From positions 1,550,001 to 1,614,000 of the forward strand of contig NZ_CP102509.1 of NCBI RefSeq assembly GCF_024611995.1: 64,000 bases of DNA, written 5' to 3'. Shown piece by piece: positions 10,119-19,116 of this stretch (within the stretch, counting starts at the first letter, position 1; the number at the start of each line of letters is the position of its first letter). The notes under the pieces are model-generated. The model made no database searches. It saw only the letters and a program-made list of their open reading frames with translations, and had not been told where the DNA came from. Origin of the DNA: Streptomyces sp. NBC_00162. Lineage in GTDB: Bacteria; Actinomycetota; Actinomycetes; Streptomycetales; Streptomycetaceae. The position numbers were made by a program, and so were the translations under genes.

Positions 10119-12872
10119 TCAGCGGTGTGCCGGGAACTCCACCACCTGCTGGTACGTCGGCCTGTTCTGCCAGTTGATCTGCGGGTGGGACAGCCCGCCG
10201 ACCGGGCGCTGGACGATCGAGTCAGCGCACCACTGGTTGCCCGCCGCGCAGGTCCCGTCTGCCGGGTACACCGCCGCCGGGGTGGCCGCTGCCGCCTGCC
10301 TGAGCGTGGCGGTCATGGCCTCGCGGCATGCGGCGAGCGAGCCGCCGCCGCAGTACACCTGGGACGGCGGATCGGCCACCGGCCGGCCGAGGACCATCCG
10401 CAGGTCCTCGTCCGCGTAGCTCCACCAGCCGTACTGGAAGGCCGACCCGGCGTGCGAACCGGTCGGCCCGTGACCCGCGTTGGGCGCCTCGTCGACGGTG
10501 AGCGAGGCACGCAGGGCGTCGTACAGCGGGGCGCCGAGGCCCGGTTTGAACTCGGCCTCGATCAGCAGCGGCCACCAGGCGTCCATGATCCGGATCGCGT
10601 CGGCGTGCGCGTACGTCTTCGAACCCTGGGCGGTCTCCTTGCGCTTGGTACCGCTCGCCTGCCACGCGGCCAGCTTGTCGACGGCCGTGGCGACCGCCGG
10701 GTCGGCGATCGGGCCGCTGCGCAGGACGGCCAGGAGTTCGGGCAGCAGGTTCTCGGCGCGCAGGTCGGTGACGGCGGCTTCGGCCATCGCCTGCGTGAGC
10801 GTGGCGCGGGTGACCCCGCCGGCCGTGACGAGCTGCTTGACCCGGCGGTCGAGGAGGTCGCCGCGGTGGACGGCGCCCATGCCGAAGCCGGCCGCGCTGT
10901 AGTCCTTGGCCTGCTTGTTGTTCCAACTGATGTAGTAGTCCTGTCCGATGGACTGCGGGTGCTCGGCGGGCGGGGTGTAGACGGCGGTGTTCGCGGCCGG
11001 GTCGAAGCCCTGCCACTCGTACTGCTGCCGGGCGTGCACGGGCAGGGCCGCGTCCACGCCCGCCGGACGCACGGGGTTCAACCCGCTGTTGTAGTAGGCG
11101 GCTTCGCGCGAGTCGGCGTAGAACCAGTTGAAGGCGTAGCCGATGTGCTGGGCCGCCTGCTGGAAGGTGCGGGCGTCCTTGACATACGAGGGGTCGTTGA
11201 GCATCTGGAAGCCGATGATCGAGTCGGCCTCGTGACGGTAGGTGGAGCGCAGCGCGGTGTAGGCGACGGGCTTTCCGGCGACCGTGGCGCGGTGGGTCAC
11301 GATGCCGTAGTGCGTGCGCCAGACCTGCATCCGGTAGGAGCCGTCGGGGGTGGGGTCGGCGACCGACTTCTTCCAGGCGTTGGTGTGTTCCAGCTTCTCC
11401 ATGGGGGTGCAGGTGCCGCGGTAGAGGTACGAGGTGCTCGCCTTGGTCGGTGTCCCGCCGCCGGGCTCGCACAGCTCGGCGGCGAAGGTGTCGGTGATGT
11501 CCTGGCCGGCGGAGGTGGCGCTCCAGGCGTAGTCCTGGCCGCGGCCCAGCTGCACGTACATGCTGACACCCGCGAACGAGGCGCCGCGGGCGCTGATGCC
11601 GGGGCCCTGGAGCTCCTGGAGCATGAGGAGCTGGGGCGCGAGGTAGCCGGTCTGCGGCCCGAAGACGGCTACGGGGTGGCCGCTCGCGGTGCGGGCGCCG
11701 GAGACGAGCAGGGCGTTGGACATGCTCTGCTTGACGGGTTTGGGCGGGCTCGCGGCCTCCTTGGCGGTCGCCGCGCCCGTACGGTCGTACACGAGCTGTT
11801 CGGCAACCACGGATCCGGCGTCGGGGAGGGCGGTGCCCTGCGGGTTCGCGGGCTTCTGTGCGTACGGGAAGCTCGTGCCGTCGTGGACGGTGAGCACGGC
11901 CTCGGCGTCGTTGCGCTGGCGGAAGGACTCCCAGACCCTGGTCCCCTCCTCCAGGCCGTACTTCTGCTGCGCGGACAGCAAGGACAGCGCGGCCTGGACC
12001 TCGCCACCGCCTCCGCCGCCGAACAGGCCGCCGACGACGGAGGCGAGGGCGATCAGGTCGGTGATCTTGAAGGGCTGGATCTCGCCGGCGTTGGTGATCG
12101 AGTCGATGTGGCCGGTGAGGACGTACTCGCCGGGGAAGTACCGGCCGCTCTTGGACTGCGTGCGGTAGAGGTTGATGCCGTCGACGTAGGCCTGCGCGTC
12201 CTCCATCGCGAGCCGTCCGCGCTCGCCCTCGGTGGTGCGGATCCGGTCCACCTGAGCCTGTAAGTCGGCCTCGGTGTACGGGGCCTGCGGCCAGAACTGC
12301 TGCTCCAGGCCCTGGTTGGCGAGGGCGCCGCCCGCGAAGGGGGTCAGGTCGCCGCGTCCCACGTGCCGGAAGAGGTCCATCTGCCAGAGCCGGTCCTGGG
12401 CGGCGGCGTAGCCCGCGCCGAAGGAAGTCCCGTAGCGAGTGGTGCCCTTGATGTGAGGGACGCCGGTCTTCTTGTCGCGGGTGATGGTGACGTCGGAGCG
12501 CGGGCTGGCGGTGGATTCGACCTGGTCGGCGGGCACGCCGAAGGCCGCGTTGTTGAAGAAGTCGCTGACCTTGGCGTCGGTCAGACCCGGATACCCGGCC
12601 ACCAGGGAGTCGTAGCGTGCCAGTTGGTCCGAGGTGTGGGCGGGCATCGTGCCGAACGCCTTGTGCAGCAGGATCTGCGCGAGCGTGGCGTTGCCGTTCT
12701 GGCCCGGCGGCAGGACGTCCGAGCACTGGCCGCCGCAGTAGTCGGCGATCGGGAGCGGCACCGGGTCGGCGGCGCCCGCGGCAGCGGCGGCGGGCGGTGT
12801 CAGCAGGGTCGCGCCGAGGGCGATCAGTGCGGCGGCGAGGGCAGTTCTCAGGCGAGCGGTGGGGCGTCGCAT
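10119..12872 (-). CDS. Penicillin acylase family Ntn-hydrolase, secreted
   Basis: 917 residues. A signal peptide (RLRTALAAALIALGATLL, cleaved near AAAAGA) is followed by the alpha chain, with VTITRDKKTGVPHIKGTTRYG and the AQDRLWQMDLFRH helix. The Ntn nucleophile is the serine of MSNALLVSGARTASG at about residue 385, where self-cleavage would create the beta chain. The family hydrolyses acyl amide bonds, including beta-lactam side chains and acyl-homoserine lactones; the substrate here is unknown. Length is slightly above the family norm of 750-850. It is monocistronic and faces a terminator. Confidence 0.9.
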   Translation of the reverse strand: MRRPTARLRTALAAALIALGATLLTPPAAAAAGAADPVPLPIADYCGGQCSDVLPPGQNGNATLAQILLHKAFGTMPAHTSDQLARYDSLVAGYPGLTDAKVSDFFNNAAFGVPADQVESTASPRSDVTITRDKKTGVPHIKGTTRYGTSFGAGYAAAQDRLWQMDLFRHVGRGDLTPFAGGALANQGLEQQFWPQAPYTEADLQAQVDRIRTTEGERGRLAMEDAQAYVDGINLYRTQSKSGRYFPGEYVLTGHIDSITNAGEIQPFKITDLIALASVVGGLFGGGGGGEVQAALSLLSAQQKYGLEEGTRVWESFRQRNDAEAVLTVHDGTSFPYAQKPANPQGTALPDAGSVVAEQLVYDRTGAATAKEAASPPKPVKQSMSNALLVSGARTASGHPVAVFGPQTGYLAPQLLMLQELQGPGISARGASFAGVSMYVQLGRGQDYAWSATSAGQDITDTFAAELCEPGGGTPTKASTSYLYRGTCTPMEKLEHTNAWKKSVADPTPDGSYRMQVWRTHYGIVTHRATVAGKPVAYTALRSTYRHEADSIIGFQMLNDPSYVKDARTFQQAAQHIGYAFNWFYADSREAAYYNSGLNPVRPAGVDAALPVHARQQYEWQGFDPAANTAVYTPPAEHPQSIGQDYYISWNNKQAKDYSAAGFGMGAVHRGDLLDRRVKQLVTAGGVTRATLTQAMAEAAVTDLRAENLLPELLAVLRSGPIADPAVATAVDKLAAWQASGTKRKETAQGSKTYAHADAIRIMDAWWPLLIEAEFKPGLGAPLYDALRASLTVDEAPNAGHGPTGSHAGSAFQYGWWSYADEDLRMVLGRPVADPPSQVYCGGGSLAACREAMTATLRQAAAATPAAVYPADGTCAAGNQWCADSIVQRPVGGLSHPQINWQNRPTYQQVVEFPAHR

Positions 12873-13025
12873 ACGTGCTCCTCCGTGGGGGGCAGGAACC
12901 GGTCACGGGGGAGGGTACTGGCGGATCTACCGCTCAGTAAGATGAACGACCGTCACTTTTTGCGGAGGCGCAGGGCATTCGAAATTGCGTTGCCTGGCGG
13001 CGGGGGCTGAGGGAGGCTCCCTGGC

Positions 13026-13328
13026 ATGTCACAGAGCACCGAGCATCAACAGCCCGCCGTCCGAACCCACCGGGACGTCTCCGGCCTCTTCTCCGGCGGC
13101 TGCCTCACCTCGATCCCGCGCAAGGCGGCCCGGCGCGAGCAGTTGCTCGTACACCTCACGGAGACCCTCTTCACGGCGGACCGGGCGTACACCGAGCCCG
13201 AGGTGAACGACGCGCTGCGCACGGTGCACGAGGACTGCTCGGCACTGCGGCGCTATCTGATCACCTCGGGCCATCTCACCCGGACCCGGGACGGCAGCAG
13301 CTACCGGCGGGCGACGACCACCCGGTAG
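13026..13328 (+). CDS. DUF2087 domain protein
   Basis: 100 residues. The whole protein is a DUF2087 domain (SIPRKAARREQLLVHLTETL, then YTEPEVNDALRTVHEDCSALRRYLI), a winged helix-like fold often found next to ArsR or acetyltransferase genes. No partner regulator is adjacent. Its 3' end overlaps the convergent metallophosphatase gene by 28 bases. Confidence 0.85.
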   Translation: MSQSTEHQQPAVRTHRDVSGLFSGGCLTSIPRKAARREQLLVHLTETLFTADRAYTEPEVNDALRTVHEDCSALRRYLITSGHLTRTRDGSSYRRATTTR

Positions 13329-14083
13329 TGGGTCGTCAGCCGGCCGTCGTCACCGATGACGTGGAAGGCAACGGCCGGCGGCTCGTCGAGGTGGACGTGT
13401 TCGGAGGTCCCGGTCGGCGCCTCCCACGGGAGCCGGACGGTGGAGACCACTCCGGGCGCGACCAGCAGCGGCCTGCCCGCGAAGGTGGTGGCCGCCGCGG
13501 TGTGGGCGTGCCCGCACAGGAACGCGGTCAGGTGCGGGTGCCGCTCGACGAGAGCGGCGAGACGCTCCTCGCCGAACTGGCGGATCTTGTCCACGTAGGG
13601 AACGTGCAGCGGGACCGGCGGGTGGTGGAAGGCGACCAGGACCGGGGTCTCGCGCGGGGTGTCGGCGAGGACTCCGTCCAGCCAGGCCAGCGTGGACTCC
13701 TCCAGGAGGCCGTGGTCTTCACCGGGGACGGACGAGTCGCACACCGCGAGCACGAATCCCTCCCCGCGCAGCACCTGGTCGACGGGCTCCGCGGACGGGG
13801 TCTCCTCCCCCAGCAGCCCCTGCCGGAAGGCGACCCGCTCGTCGTGGTTGCCGGGACAGACGACCACCGGGTGCCGCGAGCGCAGCAGCTTGGCCGCCTC
13901 CTCGTACTCGTCGGCGGCGGCGTGGTCGGCTATGTCCCCGCTCACCAGCACGGCGTCCAGGTCGTGGGGCAGGGCGTCGAGGTAGTTCATGACGGCGCGG
14001 GTACGGTCGGCCGCCCGCGGGCCGCCGTCGAGATGGATGTCGCTGAGGTGGGCGATCACGATCACCGGCGGTTGCTCCTTCAT
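13301..14083 (-). CDS. Calcineurin-like metallophosphoesterase
   Basis: 260 residues from the ATG at 14083. All family motifs are present: AHLSDIHLD, VLVSGDIAD, VVCPGNHDE, VAFHHPP and FLCGHAHTAA, which ligate two metals. It resembles CpdA-type 3',5'-cyclic nucleotide or phospholipase-like members. An in-frame GTG at 14122 would add 13 residues and overlap a 10-bp tandem repeat; the start is therefore uncertain. No signal peptide is seen, so it is cytoplasmic. Confidence 0.85.
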   Translation of the reverse strand: MKEQPPVIVIAHLSDIHLDGGPRAADRTRAVMNYLDALPHDLDAVLVSGDIADHAAADEYEEAAKLLRSRHPVVVCPGNHDERVAFRQGLLGEETPSAEPVDQVLRGEGFVLAVCDSSVPGEDHGLLEESTLAWLDGVLADTPRETPVLVAFHHPPVPLHVPYVDKIRQFGEERLAALVERHPHLTAFLCGHAHTAAATTFAGRPLLVAPGVVSTVRLPWEAPTGTSEHVHLDEPPAVAFHVIGDDGRLTTHYRVVVARR

Positions 14084-14121
14084 CTGGATGAGTCTTTGAT
14101 CGGTCTTTGACGGCGTGCGCA

Positions 14122-14151
14122 CGCCCTTGGCCGCCCTTGGCCGCCCTTGGC
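14122..14151. repeat. Three perfect copies of a 10-bp tandem repeat
   Basis: CGCCCTTGGC is present three times head to tail between the metallophosphatase and the disulfide oxidoreductase genes, just upstream of the former. Slippage origin is likely; a regulatory role is possible but unsupported. Confidence 0.8.
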
Positions 14152-14174
14152 CGCCGACGTGCGCGCCGTTCCTG

Positions 14175-15605
14175 CTAGCCCCGGTACGTCTCCAGCAGCC
14201 TGAGCCAGATCTCGCTGATCGTCGGGAAGGCCGGGACCGCGTGCCACAGCCGCTCGACCGGGACCTCCCCCGCGACGGCGACGGTGGCCGCGTGCAGCAG
14301 CTCGGCGGCGCCCGGGCCGACGAAGGTGGCCCCCAGCAGGATCCCGCGGTCCAGGTCGACGACCATCCGGGCCCGGCCGCGGTAGCCGTCGGCGTAGAGT
14401 CCGGCGCCCGACACCTTGGACATGTCGTAGTCGACGGCGCGCACCCGGTGGCCCGCCCGTTCTGCCTCGGCCAGGCTCAGGCCGACCGCGGCGGCCTCCG
14501 GATCGGTGAAGACCACCTGCGGGACGGCCCGCGTGTCGGCGGTCGCCGCGTGCGCGCCCCAGGGTCCGGTGTCGAGCGGGGCTCCGCCGGCGGCGCGCGC
14601 GGCGATGGCGGCTCCCGCGATCCGGGCCTGGTACTTGCCCTGGTGGGTCAGGAGCGCGCGGTGGTTGACGTCCCCGACGGCGTACAGCCAGTCGTGCCCG
14701 GGCACCAGGCAGCTGTCGTCGACGCCGATCCACTGCCCCGCGGGCAGCCCGACGGTGTCCAGCCCGATGTCCTCGGTCCGCGGCGCGCGGCCGGTCGCCA
14801 CCAGCAGCTCGTCGCCCTCGAGGATCTCGCCGCCCTCCAGCACCACCGTGACCGGGCCGGTGGATCCGTCGCGTACGACGGCCTCGACGGCCACGCCCGT
14901 ACGGACCACCGCGCCCGCCTCGCGCAGCGCCTCGGCGACCAGCTCGCCCGCGAAGGGCTCCATCCGCGGCAACAGCCCCGAGCCGCGGACGAGTACGGTG
15001 ACCTGCGATCCGAGGCCCTGCCATGCCGTGGCCATCTCCGCGGCCACCACCGAGCCGCCCACGATCAGCAGCCGGCCCGGCGCCGCCTGGGCAGAGGTCG
15101 CCTCCCGGCTGGTCCAGGGACCGGCCCCGGCCATCCCCGGCACGTCGGGGATCACGGCCCGGGTACCGGTGGCGACCACCACCGCGTGGCGGGCGGACAG
15201 CACGTGGTGCTGGCCCTCGGGGCTGGTGACGGCGACCTTCCGGACCCCGTACAGCCGGCCGTGGCCCCGGTACACATGGGCGCCGACCGAGTCGAGCCAG
15301 TCGATCTGGCCCTCGTCCTTCCAGTTCCCGGTCCAGTAGTCGCGGTGCGCGAACACCGCCGCCGTGTCCAGCGGTCCTTCGGCGGCGCCCGCCAGGCCCG
15401 GCACCCGGCGGGCATCGGCCCGGGCCAGCACCGGGCGCAGCAGCGCCTTGCTCGGGACGCATGCCCAGTACGAGCACTCTCCGCCCACGAGCTCGCTCTC
15501 GACCAACGCGGTGCTCAGCCCGGCGGCGCGGGTCCGGTCGGCGACGTTCTCGCCGGCCGGTCCCCCGCCGAGCACCACTACGTCGTACTCCACGGCCTCA
15601 GTCAT
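14175..15605 (-). CDS. FAD-dependent pyridine nucleotide-disulfide oxidoreductase
   Basis: 476 residues. An N-terminal FAD-binding motif (VVVLGGGPAGENVA), redox cysteines in GGECSYWACVPSK (C-x4-C), a mid-protein NAD(P) motif (LLIVGGSVVAAEMA), the second FAD motif YAVGDVN, and a C-terminal dimerisation domain. This is the dihydrolipoamide dehydrogenase/mercuric reductase fold. The C-terminal His-Glu pair of lipoamide dehydrogenase is not evident (the end reads LWHAVPAFPTISE), so HAVPAFPT may supply it; the true substrate is unclear. A GTG at 15620 is an alternative start. A thioredoxin gene lies 41 bases upstream on the same strand. Confidence 0.85.
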   Translation of the reverse strand: MTEAVEYDVVVLGGGPAGENVADRTRAAGLSTALVESELVGGECSYWACVPSKALLRPVLARADARRVPGLAGAAEGPLDTAAVFAHRDYWTGNWKDEGQIDWLDSVGAHVYRGHGRLYGVRKVAVTSPEGQHHVLSARHAVVVATGTRAVIPDVPGMAGAGPWTSREATSAQAAPGRLLIVGGSVVAAEMATAWQGLGSQVTVLVRGSGLLPRMEPFAGELVAEALREAGAVVRTGVAVEAVVRDGSTGPVTVVLEGGEILEGDELLVATGRAPRTEDIGLDTVGLPAGQWIGVDDSCLVPGHDWLYAVGDVNHRALLTHQGKYQARIAGAAIAARAAGGAPLDTGPWGAHAATADTRAVPQVVFTDPEAAAVGLSLAEAERAGHRVRAVDYDMSKVSGAGLYADGYRGRARMVVDLDRGILLGATFVGPGAAELLHAATVAVAGEVPVERLWHAVPAFPTISEIWLRLLETYRG

Positions 15606-15646
15606 ACGGGTCAGTGTCACCGCCCGGCGGGGGCGGCGTCACGCAC

Positions 15647-16039
15647 TCAGGCCTCCGGCGTGCCGCCGTCCTGCGCGCGCTTCTGGTCCGCGGCGATCTT
15701 CGCGCGCACCTCGTCCATGTCGAGGGCGCGGGCCTGCCCGATGAGGTCCGTCAGTGCGGCCTCCGGCAGGGCGCCGGGCTGGGAGAAGATGGCCACCTGG
15801 TCCCGGACGATCATCAGGGTCGGGATCGAGGTGATCTGGAACGCTCCGGCCAGCTCCTGCTGTGCCTCGGTGTCCACCTTGGCGAAGACCAGGTCGGGGT
15901 GGGCCTCCGAGGCCTTCTCGTAGACCGGGGCGAACTGCAGGCACGGCCGGCACCAGCCCGCCCAGAAGTCGATCAGCACGAACGGGTTCTCGCTGACCGT
16001 CTGGTCGAAGTTTTCCTTGGTGAGCTCGACTGTAGCCAC
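15647..16039 (-). CDS. Thioredoxin with WCRPC active site
   Basis: 130 residues. The GTG start is behind a near-perfect AGGAGGT. The thioredoxin fold is clear: ATVELTKENFDQTV, FVLIDFWAGWCRPCLQFAP, VDTEAQQELAGAFQITSIPTLMI with the cis-proline. The active site is WCRPC rather than the usual WCGPC; an Arg there should change redox potential or partner choice. The C-terminus extends about 20 residues past the fold. Its neighbour is a disulfide oxidoreductase, which might act with it, though that enzyme is not a normal thioredoxin reductase. Confidence 0.9.
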   Translation of the reverse strand: MATVELTKENFDQTVSENPFVLIDFWAGWCRPCLQFAPVYEKASEAHPDLVFAKVDTEAQQELAGAFQITSIPTLMIVRDQVAIFSQPGALPEAALTDLIGQARALDMDEVRAKIAADQKRAQDGGTPEA

Positions 16040-16136
16040 GGTGTCCTGACCTCCTGATTGAGCGTTCTGCTCCTTGAACGAACGACCTGTCCGCATCATT
16101 CCGCCCGCGATCATCGCGCCCGCGACCGGACGACTC

Positions 16137-17576
16137 CTAGAACGGATGCCCTGCGGGAGTGGAGCGGGTGGTGGTCCAGCGAAGCTCGGTGAAGGCGTCC
16201 AGGTTCGCCTCGCCGCCGAATCGGGCACCGGTGCCCGAGACGCCGACCCCGCCGAACGGGGCGACGGCCTCGTCGTTGACCGTCTGGTCGTTGACGTGCG
16301 CGATCCCGGTCGGGATCCGATCGGCCAGGTCCAGCCCGCGCGCCGCGTCCCGGGTGACGATCCCGAGGGAGAGCCCGTACGGACCGGCCGAGGCCAGCTC
16401 CACCGCCTCCTCCTCCGTCGCGAAGGACCGTACGGGCGCGACGGGGCCGAAGACCTCCTCGGCGTAGGCGGGGGTGTCGTCGGAAACCCCCGCCAGCACG
16501 GTCGGGCGGTAGAAGAGGTCCCGGTGGGTGCCGCCCGCGACGAGCTTGGCGCCCTGTGCGGTACTGGCCTCCACCAGGGCGTGTACGCGCTCCGCCTGGG
16601 CGCGGTCGATGAGCGGGCCCAGGTGGACCGGCTCGCGGTACGGGTCCCCCACCGCCAGGGCCTCGGCGCGCACGGCGAGCCGCTCCACGTACTCGTCGTA
16701 GAGCGAGGCGTGCACGAGGTGGCGGCCGGCGGTCATGCAGATCTGGCCCTGGTGGAAGAAGGAACCCCAGGAGGCCTGCGCCACGGCGGCCTCGACGTCC
16801 GCGTCGCGGAGCACGACGAGAGCGGAGTTGCCGCCCAACTCGAGGTGGGCGCGGGTGAGATGACGGCCCGCCAGTTCGCCGACGGACCGGCCGGCGGCGG
16901 TGGATCCGGTGAAGGAGACCACCCGGACCCGGGGGTCGGCGACCACCGCGGCCCCCGTCTCGGCGCCGCCCGGCAGAACGTGCAGCAGCCCGCCCGGCAG
17001 CCCCGCTGCGGCGAAGACGGCGGCGAGGGCGAGGCCGCCGCAGACGGCGGTGCGCCGGTCCGGCTTGAGCAGCACCGCGTTGCCGAGGGCCAGCGCGGGC
17101 GCCACCGAGCGGATCGACAGGATCAGCGGGGCGTTGAACGGGGCCACGACCCCGACCACCCCGGCCGGCACCCGGCGGGTGAACGAGAGCCGGGGCGCCT
17201 CGCTCGGCAGCACCTGCCCGGTCGGGCGGGAGGCCAGCGCGGCGGCCTCGTAGCACTCCTGCGCGGCGACGTGCAGTTCGAAGTCGGCCTTGCCGGGTAT
17301 CGAGCCGGACTCGCGCACCAGCCATTCCCGCAGTTCTTCGGCGTGCGCGGTGAACAGGTCCCCGGCGCGGCGCAGCACGGCCGCCCGCTCGAGGTGGGTG
17401 GCGTGCGCCCAGTCGCGCTGCGCGGCCAGGGCCCGTACGGCGGCCTCCGCGACATCGGCGGGCGCGGCCAGGTCGATGGTGGCGAGGGTGCGGCCGGTGG
17501 CGGGTTCGACGACCGGGGCGGCGCCGCCGGTGAGGGTGGGTCCGTCCTGCCAGAGCGTCGGATCGAGGAGCGGCAT
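16137..17576 (-). CDS. Aldehyde dehydrogenase, benzaldehyde dehydrogenase-like
   Basis: 479 residues, start ATG behind GGAGG. Motifs: VVAPFNAPLILSIRSVAPAL, NAD-binding FTGSTAAGRSVG, catalytic Glu in LELGGNSALVVL, catalytic Cys in GQICMTAGR, and the EEVFGPVAPV region. The closest recalled subgroup is the NAD-dependent benzaldehyde (vanillin-type) dehydrogenase. Together with the upstream thiolase it suggests oxidation of aromatic aldehydes feeding the beta-ketoadipate route; this is contextual. Confidence 0.85.
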   Translation of the reverse strand: MPLLDPTLWQDGPTLTGGAAPVVEPATGRTLATIDLAAPADVAEAAVRALAAQRDWAHATHLERAAVLRRAGDLFTAHAEELREWLVRESGSIPGKADFELHVAAQECYEAAALASRPTGQVLPSEAPRLSFTRRVPAGVVGVVAPFNAPLILSIRSVAPALALGNAVLLKPDRRTAVCGGLALAAVFAAAGLPGGLLHVLPGGAETGAAVVADPRVRVVSFTGSTAAGRSVGELAGRHLTRAHLELGGNSALVVLRDADVEAAVAQASWGSFFHQGQICMTAGRHLVHASLYDEYVERLAVRAEALAVGDPYREPVHLGPLIDRAQAERVHALVEASTAQGAKLVAGGTHRDLFYRPTVLAGVSDDTPAYAEEVFGPVAPVRSFATEEEAVELASAGPYGLSLGIVTRDAARGLDLADRIPTGIAHVNDQTVNDEAVAPFGGVGVSGTGARFGGEANLDAFTELRWTTTRSTPAGHPF

Positions 17577-17727
17577 GGCGCGGGGCCTCCGGGTGGGGAT
17601 GGCGGGTGCGGGGGGCGGCAGCACGCGCCATCGTGCCAGACCGAAGGCTCCACTTCTGTTCAGTTATTGGGCAGTTGACATGTGACCGTGACCGGAAACG
17701 ATCGACACCCCCGGGCCTGGGGCAGGT

Positions 17728-18927
17728 TCAGCGCTCCAGGACGAGCGCGATGCCCTGCCCGACCCCGATGCACAGCGCCGCCATGCCGGTACCGGAGCCC
17801 GCCGCCGCCAGCTGGTGCGCGACCGAACCGGCCAGCCGGGCACCCGACGCGCCGAGCGGGTGGCCGATCGCGATGGCGCCGCCGCGCGGGTTGACCACGG
17901 CGGGGTCGAGCTCCGGCCAGGCCGCCAGGCAGCCCAACGCCTGGGCGGCGAAAGCCTCGTTGAGCTCGAAGGTGGTGAGATCGGCGAACTCGCGGCCGGC
18001 CTTGCCGAGCGCCCGCTGGACGGCGTCCACCGGGCCCAGCCCGAAGAGCTGGGGCTCGATTCCGGTGACGGCGGAGGCGCTGATCCGGGCGAGTGGCTCC
18101 CGGCCGGTGGCGGCCAGTCCCGCCTCGTCGGTCAACAGCAGTGCGGCGGCCCCGTCGTTGAGCGGGGAGGCGTTGCCGGCCGTGACCGTACCCCGGCCGT
18201 CCGTACGGAAGGCGGGCTTCAGCCGGGCCAGCGCCTCGGGCGTGGAACCCTCCCGGATGCACTCGTCCCGTACCAGGTCCACGCCCTCGTACGGCACGAC
18301 CTCGTCGTCGTACAGACCGGCGGCCCAGGCGGCGGCCGCGTTGCGGTGGCTCTCGAGGGCGAAGGCGTCCTGCGCCTCGCGGGTGATGGCGTACTTGTCG
18401 GCGACGAGTTCGGCGCCCTCGCCGAGGGAGACGGTCCACTCCGCGGGCATGCGCGGGTTGGTCATCCGCCAGCCCAGGGTGGTGGACCACATCTGCTGGT
18501 GGCCGGCCGGGAAGGTGCGTTCGGGCTTCTGCACCACCCAGGGGGCGCGGGTCATCGACTCGACTCCGCCCGCGATGGCGACGGAGGCGTCGCCGAGCGC
18601 GATGGCGCGGGCGGCCTGGATCACGGCTTCGAGGCCGGATCCGCAGAGCCGGTTGACCGTGACCCCGGGGACGCTCACCGGGAGGCCGGCCAGCAGCACC
18701 GCCATGCGGGCGACGTCGCGGTTGTCCTCGCCCGCGCCGTTGGCGTCACCGAAGACGACGTCGTCGATGCGCGCCGGGTCGAGGTCGGGCGTACGGTCCA
18801 CCAGCGCGCGGACCACGTGCGCGGCGAGGTCGTCCGGCCGGACTCCGGCGAAGGCCCCGCCGAACTTGCCGATCGGGGTGCGGACGGCGTCGACGACGTA
18901 GACGTCGCGGACGGTGCGGATGCTCAT
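17728..18927 (-). CDS. Acetyl-CoA acyltransferase, 3-oxoadipyl-CoA thiolase-like
   Basis: 399 residues, ATG preceded by AGGAG. Thiolase signatures: the nucleophilic Cys in VNRLCGSGLEAV, GGVESMTRAPWV, ELNEAFAAQALG, the NPRGGAIAIGHPLG histidine loop and the second Cys in ALCIGVGQGIALVLER. The DANGAGEDNRDVARMA segment and overall similarity favour the PcaF/PaaJ branch, which cleaves 3-oxoadipyl-CoA to succinyl-CoA and acetyl-CoA. It is followed by the aldehyde dehydrogenase on the same strand. A fatty-acid thiolase role is the alternative. Confidence 0.85.
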   Translation of the reverse strand: MSIRTVRDVYVVDAVRTPIGKFGGAFAGVRPDDLAAHVVRALVDRTPDLDPARIDDVVFGDANGAGEDNRDVARMAVLLAGLPVSVPGVTVNRLCGSGLEAVIQAARAIALGDASVAIAGGVESMTRAPWVVQKPERTFPAGHQQMWSTTLGWRMTNPRMPAEWTVSLGEGAELVADKYAITREAQDAFALESHRNAAAAWAAGLYDDEVVPYEGVDLVRDECIREGSTPEALARLKPAFRTDGRGTVTAGNASPLNDGAAALLLTDEAGLAATGREPLARISASAVTGIEPQLFGLGPVDAVQRALGKAGREFADLTTFELNEAFAAQALGCLAAWPELDPAVVNPRGGAIAIGHPLGASGARLAGSVAHQLAAAGSGTGMAALCIGVGQGIALVLER

Positions 18928-19116
18928 GGGGTCGCTCCTGGGCGGATCCGTACGGGCGGTGGCGCTTCGGTGCGTGTGTGGGCACCTCAAGACGCCGCCG
19001 GGCGCGCCCGGTGGGACGCGCCCGCAGTCTCCGTCCGCAGGTCACCGCCTGTCAACGGCCCCCGTATTCTGTCGCGCCCCGGACTCTGTCGCGAAAGTGG
19101 TCTCGGCCGCCGGCCG

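Noticed and set aside
10056..12263. 735-codon open frame on the plus strand
   Set aside because: Antisense to the penicillin acylase gene, no recognisable domain, starts inside the terminator hairpin.
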